A stretch of DNA of 64,000 nt from an uncultured Bacteroidota bacterium. GTDB lineage: Bacteria; Bacteroidota; Bacteroidia; Bacteroidales; VadinHA17. The notes beneath the pieces were generated by a model, which was given only the letters and a program-made list of their open reading frames with translations, did no database searches and was not told where the DNA came from. The number at the start of each line of letters is the position of its first letter. The first letter of the stretch is position 1. This document shows positions 7,612 to 16,775 of this stretch, in pieces. The position numbers and the translations under genes were made by a program. Location of the stretch: NCBI GenBank assembly GCA_903844815.1, contig CAIMVD010000205.1, forward strand, positions 1 to 64,000, written 5' to 3'.

Positions 7612-9981
7612 CTAACCGCCGATTGTCTGGCTCTTGGTGTCGCTCTCTATCTCAATCTTCTTATCTACTTTTTTAACACTTCTGCCCTTATTGAATTTAT
7701 ATGAATATGTAAACTGAATGTAGTTGTTTAGACCTACGTTTACCAGGTTCCTCGATTTGTAAAAGGCAGTTTCGGTTTCTATCCTGTTTATCCTGATATC
7801 ATGGGAAAATGGAAGGAGGTAGAAGATTCCAAACCCGTGATTCTTAAGCTGCTTTTGTACACCGGCTCCATAAATTGGATGTGTATAGGTCCTGCTCTGG
7901 GCATTCCTGTTTAGGCCTGTATACTGAAGGAAGATATAAGCAGTAGCTGTCTTCTTCTTATCGAGCTGGGCGAAAGCATAGCTTGTGATGCTGTATGAGA
8001 AATAGTCGACAGAAGGGATTGTTACAGATCCGCCGGTATATTCATTAAAGTGTCCCTTGAACACTCTGGCGTTGATGTTCACATACCAGAGCATTGCATT
8101 AACTCCACCTCCCGATTCATAACCACTCAGCAGGTTATATGGTTTCGAAAGTGTTGTAAGCGAATTGTTAACAGGAGAGGTGATAATACTGAAGTCTCTT
8201 CCTACCCTGTCGGAATAGTATTCCTGGTAAATGTATGGTGAGAAGAAGTTACTCCCGAAATTCCAGGTGTAAGTCATCTGCACCCGGTCGCGGTAGTCAG
8301 GCTTGAGATCAGGATTTCCCTGAGTAATCTCGTAATTCTGACCGATCTTGTAATAAGGATTCATATCGTAAATGCCAGGCCTGTTAATCCTCCGGTTATA
8401 AGTAAGTTTCAGGTTATGAGTGGCTGAAAACTTGTACTGAAGGTTCACCGATGGCAGGATGCATGAATAGTCGGGATGAGTGACAGAATCGGCCATTATA
8501 TGGCTGTTCTCAATCCTCACCATACCCTGGGCCCCGAACTTTTTAAGATTAAAGGTCACACCTCCATATACTGAATTCCGGAGTTCACTGTAATCAAAGA
8601 TATTGTCGTTGACCTCACCATCTATAGTAAACTGATATTTAAGATCCTGATAATAAAACTGGTATCCGGCTTCTATCTTAGTATTCATACCAATTGGATG
8701 TGCATAGTTAACCTTTACCGAAGAATAGTGCCGTTCGTTGAGGTTTTCCTCGAGACGTCCGTAAGTATTTAGAACAACATCACTCATAAAGGGATAACGT
8801 GTGTTGTTGAAGTTGCTGTTATCGAACGATTTGAATGTATAATAGCTGGCTTCGGTTGTAAATTCCTGTATCGGCTTCTTAAAACTCTTTTTATAAAACA
8901 GGGAGAAGGTGGTTTCGTCACTTTCAAGACCAGTAACTGTCTGTGAAATAATTGTGCCAACAGGTGTTCCGGAACTGCTGAGGAGGGTATTACCATCGAC
9001 GAGGACATCCTGCGAAACCGGCTTATAGCTCAGGTTGAAGCTAAGGCTGTTCTTGCCATTAATGTAGTAGTCGAACCCTGTGTTTACCGAGCTTGCTGTT
9101 ACACTTATACGACCAGGACCTGAAAGTTTGCTGGTCGAATCGTTCATTGAAAAGTAACTCTCATTTACGGTACTTAGATTAAGTTTCTGGGTCACAGTGT
9201 AGGCAGTTGCATAGAAGGTAATCTTCCCCATGGCATAGTCGAGGCTTCCTGTTAGTGTTGTTGTTGGTTTTCCGATAGGTTTAATGTTAAAGCTCGCATT
9301 GCCATTTATACCGTACCTGGCTTCCTTCTTCAATATTATATTTATGACACCGTCAATATTGCCTTCGTATTTTCCTGAAGGATTACTTATAACCTCCACT
9401 GATTCGATATCGCCGGGAAGAAGTTTTGCAAGGAATTCCTTATCGCGCTGCCTGCCATCGACCTGGATAATGAAGTTGCTGCTACCATTAAGTGTAACAT
9501 TATTCTGGTAGTCGACATTAACCTGAGGGATCTTCTTCAGAATGTCGAATCCGTTGACTGAAGCCTTGGCAATTACAGTGGGTACAGCATATACTGTCCT
9601 GTCGACCATCTCTTTTCCCTTGATCCTTTCAGCGGTGACTGTAACTTCATTCAGGCTCTTTGTTGTCTCGGTAAGGAATATAGTGTCGGCTACAATTTCA
9701 GTAGCACCCTGCTCAACAACGACCTTTTTCATTGCGGTTTCATATCCCACAAAGCTAACCTTCAGATAGTAGGTTGCCGGCGCCAACTTTTCAAACTTAT
9801 AAGCGCCGTCGGTAAGGGTTATCACACCTGTGACCATATTTGAATCGGGCATGGCAATTAGTCCTACAGAGGCAAATGGCACAGGTGATTTATCCGACTT
9901 CAGGCTTACTATACCCTTAACATTCTGTCCGTTAAGTACGACAGAGATAAAGAATAATAGAAGAATAAAATATTTTCTCAT
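7612..9981 (-). CDS. Outer-membrane beta-barrel protein, CarboxypepD_reg plus plug plus barrel
   Basis: A 789-residue TonB-receptor-like outer-membrane protein. After a signal peptide there is a CarboxypepD_reg-like domain (about residues 20-110: VKGIVSLKSDKSPVPFASV, then GAYKFEKLAPATYYLKVSFV). A plug-like segment follows (NEVTVTAERIKG, then IPQVNVDYQNNVTLNGSSN, then GDIESVEVISNPSGKYEG). The rest is a long barrel of the OMP_b-brl_3 type, with patterns such as LKLTYNRRINRPGIYDMNPY. No SusD partner is adjacent, so it is not a canonical polysaccharide-uptake pair. The upstream DUF6263 gene ends 15 nt before it on the same strand, so the two form an operon ending at the terminator near 7550. The ligand is unknown. 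Confidence 0.92.
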   Translation of the reverse strand: MRKYFILLLFFISVVLNGQNVKGIVSLKSDKSPVPFASVGLIAMPDSNMVTGVITLTDGAYKFEKLAPATYYLKVSFVGYETAMKKVVVEQGATEIVADTIFLTETTKSLNEVTVTAERIKGKEMVDRTVYAVPTVIAKASVNGFDILKKIPQVNVDYQNNVTLNGSSNFIIQVDGRQRDKEFLAKLLPGDIESVEVISNPSGKYEGNIDGVINIILKKEARYGINGNASFNIKPIGKPTTTLTGSLDYAMGKITFYATAYTVTQKLNLSTVNESYFSMNDSTSKLSGPGRISVTASSVNTGFDYYINGKNSLSFNLSYKPVSQDVLVDGNTLLSSSGTPVGTIISQTVTGLESDETTFSLFYKKSFKKPIQEFTTEASYYTFKSFDNSNFNNTRYPFMSDVVLNTYGRLEENLNERHYSSVKVNYAHPIGMNTKIEAGYQFYYQDLKYQFTIDGEVNDNIFDYSELRNSVYGGVTFNLKKFGAQGMVRIENSHIMADSVTHPDYSCILPSVNLQYKFSATHNLKLTYNRRINRPGIYDMNPYYKIGQNYEITQGNPDLKPDYRDRVQMTYTWNFGSNFFSPYIYQEYYSDRVGRDFSIITSPVNNSLTTLSKPYNLLSGYESGGGVNAMLWYVNINARVFKGHFNEYTGGSVTIPSVDYFSYSITSYAFAQLDKKKTATAYIFLQYTGLNRNAQSRTYTHPIYGAGVQKQLKNHGFGIFYLLPFSHDIRINRIETETAFYKSRNLVNVGLNNYIQFTYSYKFNKGRSVKKVDKKIEIESDTKSQTIGG

Positions 9982-9996
9982 TTTAAAATTTGGAAA

Positions 9997-10944
9997 TTAT
10001 TTAAGTGTTTTTGTTCTGGCTTCCGAATTGATATCCATGGGGATCTGGAGCGACATTCCCTGAACGCTTACCGCCAGAGTTCCTGAAATGTGAGTCTTGG
10101 CTTTTTCATCGGCGACAAGGCCCGTATTTACATCTATGAGTATTGTCGACTTGCTGAGCCCCTTAATATCGTCGTAAGTTATTTTAGCTCCTCCCGACAT
10201 CATTGGTTCTGCATTCAGGGCAGCTTTGATATCCGACTCAGCTGTTATTGCAGCCATACCCTGGTTAATAGCATCGAGGCGATATTCAGTTACAATGTCA
10301 AGCGACATTCCTCCGGCATTTGTCATTCGCGTATAATTCCATTTGTCGCCGGGAGCTACAGTTATCCCGGGCAGGTAGCCTGCAAAAGCCTCAACAAGAG
10401 TCTTAAGATTGTTGTAGCTTACCATGTTTACAATCTGGGTTTTGATTGCCGATCCAACAGGTCCGGTAAGAGTAATCCTGGAAGTATCTGAGGAAATCAT
10501 GTCTGACAGCATCTTTCCGTTAAGGATTTCAATGACGCTTCCCTTTGAATCAATTTTTGCATAGAGGGCGTTTTTGCTTAGCCGGTTCATTACGCACGAC
10601 ATAATATCAGCCGTCTCGGCTGACGCAATATTACCTTCGTTTACAGAACTCATAAGAATGCTCTTTCCCATTGTATTAGTCTTTGAAATCATGGTGTCGA
10701 CACGTACTTCCATTACCATAAAGTCGGGTGTCGAATCAACTACCTTGAATGTAGCAGAATTGCGTGTCTCAGATTCAACGGTCTGCTGATTCCCGTTAAC
10801 TGTCTGTACTATTGTCTGTTCAGAAACAGAACTAAGCCTATAGACTTTATTTTTCTCCAGGTTCATCTTTAGGGTTACATTGTTTTGTGCCATGATCGAA
10901 AAAGCTGAAAGCACTGCGAAGCATGATAACAAAATTCTTTTCAT
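9997..10944 (-). CDS. DUF6263 family exported protein
   Basis: About 315 residues beginning with a signal peptide (MKRILLSCF, cleavage after SIMAQ). It resembles DUF6263 proteins of Bacteroidota, which are exported and of unknown function. Visible features are alternating strand-like segments such as VTLKMNLEKNKVYRLSSVSE and PGDKWNYTRMTNAGG. The longest frame begins at 10977, but a -7 promoter box (TAAATTTG) sits at 10982-10975, so a transcript starting from it would miss that codon; the ATG at 10944 is therefore preferred. It lies 15 nt upstream of the outer-membrane barrel gene and is probably co-transcribed with it. Confidence 0.78.
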   Translation of the reverse strand: MKRILLSCFAVLSAFSIMAQNNVTLKMNLEKNKVYRLSSVSEQTIVQTVNGNQQTVESETRNSATFKVVDSTPDFMVMEVRVDTMISKTNTMGKSILMSSVNEGNIASAETADIMSCVMNRLSKNALYAKIDSKGSVIEILNGKMLSDMISSDTSRITLTGPVGSAIKTQIVNMVSYNNLKTLVEAFAGYLPGITVAPGDKWNYTRMTNAGGMSLDIVTEYRLDAINQGMAAITAESDIKAALNAEPMMSGGAKITYDDIKGLSKSTILIDVNTGLVADEKAKTHISGTLAVSVQGMSLQIPMDINSEARTKTLK

Positions 10945-10974
10945 AATCATTTTTTTAGGTTTTAGAATAAGGAT

Positions 10975-10982
10975 CAAATTTA
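10975..10982 (-). promoter_or_regulatory. -7 element for the DUF6263 / barrel operon
   Basis: TAAATTTG on the minus strand matches TAnnTTTG and lies about 30 nt before the chosen ATG. The -33 region is T-rich but has no exact TTG at 19 nt. Its position decides the start codon of the DUF6263 gene. Confidence 0.5.
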
Positions 10983-11012
10983 CACCAACACTGAAAAAAT
11001 TAAAATAGGATA

Positions 11013-11068
11013 TCGGTAAACGGCTGAAAATGCCGGATGAATGGTAACTGTTGATTTCCGTTTACCGA
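11013..11068. repeat. Perfect 11-bp inverted repeat in the gap between tex and the DUF6263 gene
   Basis: Arms tcggtaaacgg (11013-11023) and ccgtttaccga (11058-11068) are perfect reverse complements separated by 34 nt. The repeat lies upstream of the DUF6263 promoter and downstream of tex, both read leftward. It could be the operator of a dimeric regulator or an RNA stem at the 3' end of another transcript; there is no T-tract on either side. Confidence 0.55.
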
Positions 11069-11181
11069 ATTGAGATGGTTTTGGAGAATCCTCCAGTTTT
11101 AACCAGATATGTTAGAACATATACCTTTACGTTTTCTTGCCGGGGATATGGAAAGCCTGTATCCATATCAATCAGCTCTTT

Positions 11182-13317
11182 TTAACTTTTCTCCACATCC
11201 TTCATCGAAAGCTGCACCCTTTTCCTCTCAATATCAACTCCTATTACCTTCACCATAACATGCTGGTGAAGCTTTACGACTGTTGACGGATCGGTGACAT
11301 ACGTTTTACTCAGGTTTGAAACATGAACAAGCCCGTCCTGTTTTATCCCAATATCGACAAATGCTCCGAATTTTGTAATATTTGTTACAATTCCGGGCAC
11401 AACCATGCCCTCCGAGAGGTCTTCCATCTTGCGAATATCGGCAAAACTGAACTCCTTGATTTTTGAACGGGGATCACGGCCAGGCTTTGCAAGCTCCTCA
11501 ATTATGTCTTTTAAAGTCGGAAGTCCCGTAACCGGTGTCACATATCGTTCCAGTTTAATCTCCTTACGTTTCGCATCGTTGATCATAAGCTCTTTAACTT
11601 CGCAACCAAGGTCTTTAGCCATCTTTTCTACAACATGATAGCTCTCAGGATGAACGGCACTGGCGTCAAGAGGATTCACTGCATTTCGTATCCTCAGGAA
11701 TCCGGCACTCTGCTCAAAGGCCTTATCTCCCATTCTTTTCACTTTCAACAGTTCTTTCCGTTTAGAGAAGGGTCCGTTTTGAGTACGATAGTCAATTATA
11801 TTCTGAGCCAGGGCAGGACCAAGTCCGGAAACATAATTTAAAAGATGCTTGCTGGCGGTGTTTACCTCCACTCCTACTGCATTCACGCAGCTCATAACTA
11901 CATCATCGAGTGATTTCTGGAGCTTCTGCTGGTCGACATCATGCTGGTACTGGCCCACCCCGATCGACTTTGGATCTATTTTTACAAGTTCAGCAAGCGG
12001 GTCCATAAGTCGTCTTCCTATCGAAATTGCACCACGAACGGTTACATCATATTCAGGGAACTCATCGCGAGCCGTCTTTGAAGCGGAATATATAGATGCT
12101 CCGGCCTCGCTTACAATAAAGACCTGGATATCATTCTCAAACTTTACCCATTTTATGAATTCTTCCGTTTCGCGGCTTGCAGTGCCGTTACCAATTGCTA
12201 TTGCTTCAATTTTATAAGCATTTACAAGTGTCAGAATCTTTTTTATTGACATTGCAGTCTCATTCTGAGGAGGATGAGGATAGATTGTTTCATTGTGAAG
12301 AAAGGTTCCCTGCTTGTCGAGGCACACAACCTTGCAGCCCGTTCTGAATCCGGGATCTATTGCAAGAACTGTTTTTTCCCCAAGTGGTGAGCCCAGAAGA
12401 AGTTGCCTGAGATTATCGGCAAATACATGAATTGCTTCGGCATCTGCCTTCTCTTTCGACAGGTTTCTGAACTCTGTTTCGAGCGATGACGAAAGAAGTC
12501 TTTTCCAGCTATCCTTCACTGCAGATTCGACAATTTCAGATGACGCATTCCTTCCCTTGATAAAAAGCTTATTCAAGACTTCGAGGGCATGATCTTCCGA
12601 TGGTTCAAGCGAAAGACGGAGAAACCCCTCTTCCTCACCCCTTCGCATTGCAAGCAGCCTGTGCGACGGGCACTTCTTCAAAGCCTCCGACCAGTCATAA
12701 TAATCGCTGTATTTTATACCCTCTGCCTCTTTTCCCTTAACAACCTTTGAATAAACTACCGCCTCTTTATCAAACACATATCTAAGCTGCCTGCGTGCAT
12801 TCTCATTTTCGTTTATCCATTCGGCAATAATATCGGAAGCGCCGGCTAGAGCTTCACCAACTGTTTCCACATTCTCATTCAGGAATTCTTCAGCCTTCAG
12901 AGAAGGATCGTTCAGCCTCTGTTCCATAATCAGGAGTGCAAGAGGTTCAAGCCCTTTTTCCTTTGCTATGGTAGACCTTGTACGTCTTTTAGGCTTATAG
13001 GGAAGGTAAATATCTTCCAGTTCAGACATCGTCACTGCCGCGTCAATCTTCTTTCGGAGCTCGGGAGTCATTTTCTCCTGCTCTTCAATAGATTTTATTA
13101 TGGCTTCGCGGCGATCATCGAGATCATTCAGCCTTTCATATTCATCCTTGATGTTCATGAGCTGAACTTCATCAAGGCTCCCGGTCATTTCCTTCCTGTA
13201 TCTGCTGATGAAGGGTATGGTTGCACCGCCGTCCATCAGCCTGACAGTGTTTTCAACCTGCCAGTCGTGAAGTCCGAGTTTTCTGGCAACAAGAACAATA
13301 TTTTTATTAGTTTCCAT
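11182..13317 (-). CDS. tex: Tex-type RNA-binding protein (transcription accessory protein)
   Basis: A 711-residue cytoplasmic protein with the full Tex layout: an N-terminal helical domain (KLGLHDWQVENTVRLM, FISRYRKEMTG), a YqgF-like RNase H-fold core (VLAIDPGFRTGCKVV), helix-hairpin-helix segments (YVSGLGPALAQNIIDYR) and a C-terminal S1 domain (GIVTNITKFGAFVDIG, DGLVHVSNLS). Tex binds RNA and has been linked to transcription and toxin expression in other bacteria. Length is slightly below the usual 720-780 residues, with no domain missing. The rlmI-like gene ends 6 nt upstream, so the two are co-transcribed. Confidence 0.96.
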   Translation of the reverse strand: METNKNIVLVARKLGLHDWQVENTVRLMDGGATIPFISRYRKEMTGSLDEVQLMNIKDEYERLNDLDDRREAIIKSIEEQEKMTPELRKKIDAAVTMSELEDIYLPYKPKRRTRSTIAKEKGLEPLALLIMEQRLNDPSLKAEEFLNENVETVGEALAGASDIIAEWINENENARRQLRYVFDKEAVVYSKVVKGKEAEGIKYSDYYDWSEALKKCPSHRLLAMRRGEEEGFLRLSLEPSEDHALEVLNKLFIKGRNASSEIVESAVKDSWKRLLSSSLETEFRNLSKEKADAEAIHVFADNLRQLLLGSPLGEKTVLAIDPGFRTGCKVVCLDKQGTFLHNETIYPHPPQNETAMSIKKILTLVNAYKIEAIAIGNGTASRETEEFIKWVKFENDIQVFIVSEAGASIYSASKTARDEFPEYDVTVRGAISIGRRLMDPLAELVKIDPKSIGVGQYQHDVDQQKLQKSLDDVVMSCVNAVGVEVNTASKHLLNYVSGLGPALAQNIIDYRTQNGPFSKRKELLKVKRMGDKAFEQSAGFLRIRNAVNPLDASAVHPESYHVVEKMAKDLGCEVKELMINDAKRKEIKLERYVTPVTGLPTLKDIIEELAKPGRDPRSKIKEFSFADIRKMEDLSEGMVVPGIVTNITKFGAFVDIGIKQDGLVHVSNLSKTYVTDPSTVVKLHQHVMVKVIGVDIERKRVQLSMKDVEKS

Positions 13318-13323
13318 GATAAG

Positions 13324-14505
13324 CTATTCTACGTGAATAACGAGTCCTTTCAGATATTCGCTTTCGGGATGATAAATACTTACAGGATGGTCTGCCGGCT
13401 GGGTAAGCTGGTGGATTATCCTGACATTTCTGCCGGTATTAGCTGCGGCTGCGAAGACTGATTTCCGGAAGTTCTCCCTGGTTACAACCTGTGAGCATGA
13501 GAAGGTAAAAATCACCCCCCCCGGTTTGATCTGCTCTATTGCCTGTATATTAAGACGCTTATATCCCTGAAGGGCATTTGCCAGAGCATCATTGTGCTTG
13601 GCAAAAGCAGGGGGATCGAGAATTATAAGGTCGTATTTGTCTTTAATATTGTGGAGATAATCAAAGGCGTCAGTCTTGAACGCCTGATGTCTGGAGGCAT
13701 CACTGAAATTCATCGCGATGTTTTCATTCGCAAGTTCAATGGCTGAAGCAGAACTGTCAACAGTGTGAACCGATGCGGCATTCTTCATTGCATATACCGA
13801 GAATGCTCCGGTATAACCAAACATATTGAGCACGTCTTTCCCTTCCGAGAATGATTCAAGAAGTTTCCTGTTCTCTCTCTGGTCAATGAAAAAGCCGGTC
13901 TTCTGACCTGTTGTCCAGTCAATTTTGAACTTGTATCCGTATTCTGTGACAATCACAGGTTCGGAGGAACCATAAAGAAACTCATTGACTGCCTTTACTT
14001 CCGACTTATGCGGCAGAGTAGCCTCGCTCTTGTCGTAAACGGCAACTATTCTGTCCTTCAGCATTTCAGCAACTAATTGGGCTATCTCGTTCCTGATCAG
14101 GTAGAATCCTACAGAGTGCATCTGCATGACGGCAACATTGTTGTACACATCAATGATAAGGCCTGGTAAGCCATCGCCCTCTCCGTGGATGAGCCTGAAA
14201 ACGTTCAGTTGCGGATTCCCGAGGATACCAAGTTTCTGCCTGTACTCAATAGCCCTTCTGATCTTCTCCCTGAAGAAGGCTACATCAGGTTCCTCCTGAG
14301 TGAACGATAGTATCCTGACGGCTATAGAACTTGGCTGATAATGGCCAACTGCAAGGAATTCATTCTTATTGTCATATACGTCAACAAGATCTCCTTCGCA
14401 CGGACTTCCGCTCATCATCTTTATTGCTCCTGAAAAAATCCAGGGATGATACCTGCGGATAGATTGTTCCTTGCCCGATTTCAGGATTATTTTTACACGT
14501 TCCAC
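13324..14505 (-). CDS. rlmI: RlmI-like 23S rRNA (cytosine-C5) methyltransferase
   Basis: A 393-residue class I SAM-dependent methyltransferase. An N-terminal PUA domain (about residues 1-80: KSGKEQSIRRYHPWIFSGAI) is followed by the methyltransferase core with DWTTGQKTGFFIDQRENR, the SAM-binding motif NMFGYTGAFSVYA, ILDPPAFAK and TFSCSQ. The last contains the cysteine expected of m5C enzymes. In E. coli the relative RlmI modifies C1962 of 23S rRNA. Translation begins at a GTG at 14505; no closer ATG preserves the PUA domain. It lies between the exonuclease gene (77 nt upstream) and tex (6 nt downstream). Confidence 0.9.
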   Translation of the reverse strand: MERVKIILKSGKEQSIRRYHPWIFSGAIKMMSGSPCEGDLVDVYDNKNEFLAVGHYQPSSIAVRILSFTQEEPDVAFFREKIRRAIEYRQKLGILGNPQLNVFRLIHGEGDGLPGLIIDVYNNVAVMQMHSVGFYLIRNEIAQLVAEMLKDRIVAVYDKSEATLPHKSEVKAVNEFLYGSSEPVIVTEYGYKFKIDWTTGQKTGFFIDQRENRKLLESFSEGKDVLNMFGYTGAFSVYAMKNAASVHTVDSSASAIELANENIAMNFSDASRHQAFKTDAFDYLHNIKDKYDLIILDPPAFAKHNDALANALQGYKRLNIQAIEQIKPGGVIFTFSCSQVVTRENFRKSVFAAAANTGRNVRIIHQLTQPADHPVSIYHPESEYLKGLVIHVE

Positions 14506-14582
14506 GTTGAGAGTCTTTAGATTAGATTAAAATAATTTAATAAGAATGACCATTGAAGACTGAAACTTAATGACGGAGATTC

Positions 14583-15227
14583 TTATGATTCAGATAACTT
14601 ACTATATATCTGATGACAAACCCAGGCATCGGTTGCTGCATAAATCTGCTGAGCCTCAGAAAGCTGTTCGGCTTCCCAGTCAGTAACCTGCTGCCGCTTA
14701 GAGATTCTGAACCCGAGAACAATGGCTGTAAGCTTTTTAAGCCCTGAGCTTTGAATGCCATAGTCGCGTACATAACTTTGGAGATCAACGAATCCACCCG
14801 GATTGAACTTTTTCACACTGGCCAAAAACTTAATATCATCATGAACTGCAACACCGGCTTTAATCACTGCCGGGTCTGATAATATTTTTAACAGCTCTTC
14901 GGGAAGACCTATTTTGTTTATCCTGAAGAGGCAGGCAAAGTCCTCCGTGGAAAGCTGAATGAGCGAAACGGCATTTTTTCTGCCTTTTTTGAAATTGGGT
15001 TTGGTTTCCGTATCAAAGCCCAGCAAACAAGAACCCTTCAGCTTTGGTATTACCTGGTGGAAAGTAGCAATATCTTCTACAACAACTATTTCTCCCTTAA
15101 ACCATGATAACTCATGTTCGGCTATTTCATCGGGAGTAATATTCTCCCTGTATTTGCTAATCGCCTTCTCCTCCGATATCTCTTTGTCTTCTGGAAATAA
15201 ACCAATCGGCTGTGTTTCTGTCTTCAT
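14583..15227 (-). CDS. DEDDy 3'-5' exonuclease domain protein
   Basis: About 214 residues with an RNase D-like fold. Metal-binding residues of the DEDDy class are visible: Asp and Glu in GFDTETKP, Asp in AVHDDIKFL, and Tyr/Asp in YAATDAWVCHQIY. It lacks the HRDC domains of true RNase D. The longest frame starts at 15296; I chose the ATG at 15227 because the extra residues are a Lys/Arg-rich stretch coded inside the preceding gene. Even so, it overlaps the DUF5063 gene by 71 bp in another frame. Substrate (RNA or DNA) cannot be told from sequence. Confidence 0.85.
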   Translation of the reverse strand: MKTETQPIGLFPEDKEISEEKAISKYRENITPDEIAEHELSWFKGEIVVVEDIATFHQVIPKLKGSCLLGFDTETKPNFKKGRKNAVSLIQLSTEDFACLFRINKIGLPEELLKILSDPAVIKAGVAVHDDIKFLASVKKFNPGGFVDLQSYVRDYGIQSSGLKKLTAIVLGFRISKRQQVTDWEAEQLSEAQQIYAATDAWVCHQIYSKLSES

Positions 15228-15780
15228 CGTTTTCTTTTGTTTCTTTCTCATTCTTTCCGATCTCTTCACCCGAATATAAAAATCTGTGAATGGCACGCAT
15301 GGAATTTACAAGTTTCTGTCCCCAGAAATTTTCAAAATTCATTTTACATTCCCACACGGCATCGTTCATTACCTCAGGTGTTCCGGTCTGGTACAGAAGG
15401 AGAAAATTCTTTATATCCTGATAGATATCTGCCATATTCTCCGAAACGGAAGAGACCACTGGTCCTTCCGAATCACTTAGTTTCTCGTCAAAAACTTCCA
15501 GATAATCATCAGCTGTTCCAAATCTGTCTCGCAGCGTTTCATCAATCCTGACCCAATCCGATTCTGTAACAAACTTCTCATTCCCATCCTCAAAAAAAGG
15601 CTCCAGAACAGGCAAAAGAGACGCTTTAATGTACATCATAGGCAGAATGCGCTGAAGAATTTTAAGCAGATCATCGCCCTTAAGCTCCTCTGCCCGCTCT
15701 GCATATTTGCAAAACTCATTTGCAACTGCCACAAATTCAACAACATTCCTTGAATAAACGGGTTCACTACTATTTTCCAT
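15157..15780 (-). CDS. DUF5063 family protein
   Basis: A 207-residue, acidic, probably helical cytoplasmic protein that matches my recollection of DUF5063, a Bacteroidota family of unknown function. Conserved-looking parts are VEFVAVANEFCKYAE, LLKILQRILPMMYIKASLLP and WGQKLVNSMRAIHRFLY. The last 40 or so residues are charged and low in complexity, which fits this being the part overlapped by the exonuclease gene. It is the first gene of the leftward run DUF5063, exonuclease, rlmI, tex, suggesting a role near RNA processing or ribosome function. Confidence 0.8.
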   Translation of the reverse strand: MENSSEPVYSRNVVEFVAVANEFCKYAERAEELKGDDLLKILQRILPMMYIKASLLPVLEPFFEDGNEKFVTESDWVRIDETLRDRFGTADDYLEVFDEKLSDSEGPVVSSVSENMADIYQDIKNFLLLYQTGTPEVMNDAVWECKMNFENFWGQKLVNSMRAIHRFLYSGEEIGKNEKETKENDEDRNTADWFISRRQRDIGGEGD

Positions 15781-15802
15781 GATCCTCAGGTAATTTGCGG
15801 TA

Positions 15803-15810
15803 CAAAATTA
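15803..15810 (-). promoter_or_regulatory. -7 element for the DUF5063-led operon
   Basis: TAATTTTG on the minus strand matches TAnnTTTG and ends 22 nt before the ATG at 15780. A TTC at the expected -33 distance is a partial match. Confidence 0.45.
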
Positions 15811-15959
15811 GAAAATTGCGGTTAGGATTGAATACAAGTTGCTATTTTTAAATTGGATTAAATATAATATTGTTTACAGGCAGGATATATTCCATATTTG
15901 TAAATTGCAGGTGATTGGATTTGATGCACCAATAAATTTACTAAACGAACATTTGAATA

Positions 15960-16754
15960 ATGAAACATACTGACATACAAGATCTTCTGTCACTAAGTGG
16001 CAAGGTCGCAATAATAACCGGAGGAGCATCGGGAATAGGACTCGGAACTGCAAAGAAGCTGGCGCTTGCCGGTGCATCTGTAGTGATCCTTGATATTAAC
16101 GACGCTCTGGGAAATTTGGAAGCAGAAGCAATACGGCAGGACGGAGGAAAGGCTCATTTCTGTCATTGCGATGTAAGAAGCGCCGAAAATTGCAGATCTG
16201 CTGTAGACGAAACATTTGAGATGTTTGGAAGAATAGATATACTTTTTAACAATGCAGGCATCGCTATAAGGAAAAATGCGCTTGAACTCGAACCTGATGA
16301 GTGGGATCTTGCACTCGACGTTTCTCTTAAAGGACAATATCTGATGACCAAATATGCTGTTCCGCACATGATTAAATCGGGCGGAGGAAGCATTATAAAC
16401 ACAGGATCGGGCTGGTCGCTCAGGGGAGGTGAAAATGCAGTAGCTTATTGCGCCATGAAAGGAGGTACACTTAATATGACGAGAGCCATGGCAATCGATT
16501 TCGGAAAATACAACATAAGAGTTAATACAATATGTCCCGGAGATATTGACACACCAATGCTAAGAAGCGAATGCGAACAGCTCGGTGGTGATTATGATGA
16601 GGAATATATCAAAAGCTGCTATAAAAGCAGGCCTATTCAAAGAATAGGAACACCTGATGATGTAGCAAACGCAGTCCTTTTCCTTGCCGGAAGCATGTCT
16701 GAGTGGATCTCAGGCTCCTACCTGGTTGTTGACGGCGGGGGCATTGCAGGATGA
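15960..16754 (+). CDS. Short-chain dehydrogenase/reductase (SDR)
   Basis: A 264-residue classical SDR. The NAD(P)-binding motif TGGASGIG is at residues 20-27, followed by LDIND with the acidic residue that favours NAD(H), then NNAG, and the active-site pair Y163 and K167 in YCAMKGG. The C-terminus ends in the common WISGSYLVVDGG pattern. Substrate is not determined; the partners suggest a sugar, sugar acid or polyol. It starts a rightward run with a GH42 glycosidase (21 nt downstream) and a large FAD/Fe-S dehydrogenase. Confidence 0.93.
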   Translation: MKHTDIQDLLSLSGKVAIITGGASGIGLGTAKKLALAGASVVILDINDALGNLEAEAIRQDGGKAHFCHCDVRSAENCRSAVDETFEMFGRIDILFNNAGIAIRKNALELEPDEWDLALDVSLKGQYLMTKYAVPHMIKSGGGSIINTGSGWSLRGGENAVAYCAMKGGTLNMTRAMAIDFGKYNIRVNTICPGDIDTPMLRSECEQLGGDYDEEYIKSCYKSRPIQRIGTPDDVANAVLFLAGSMSEWISGSYLVVDGGGIAG

Positions 16755-16775
16755 AAAGCATTAATAGAAAATAAA

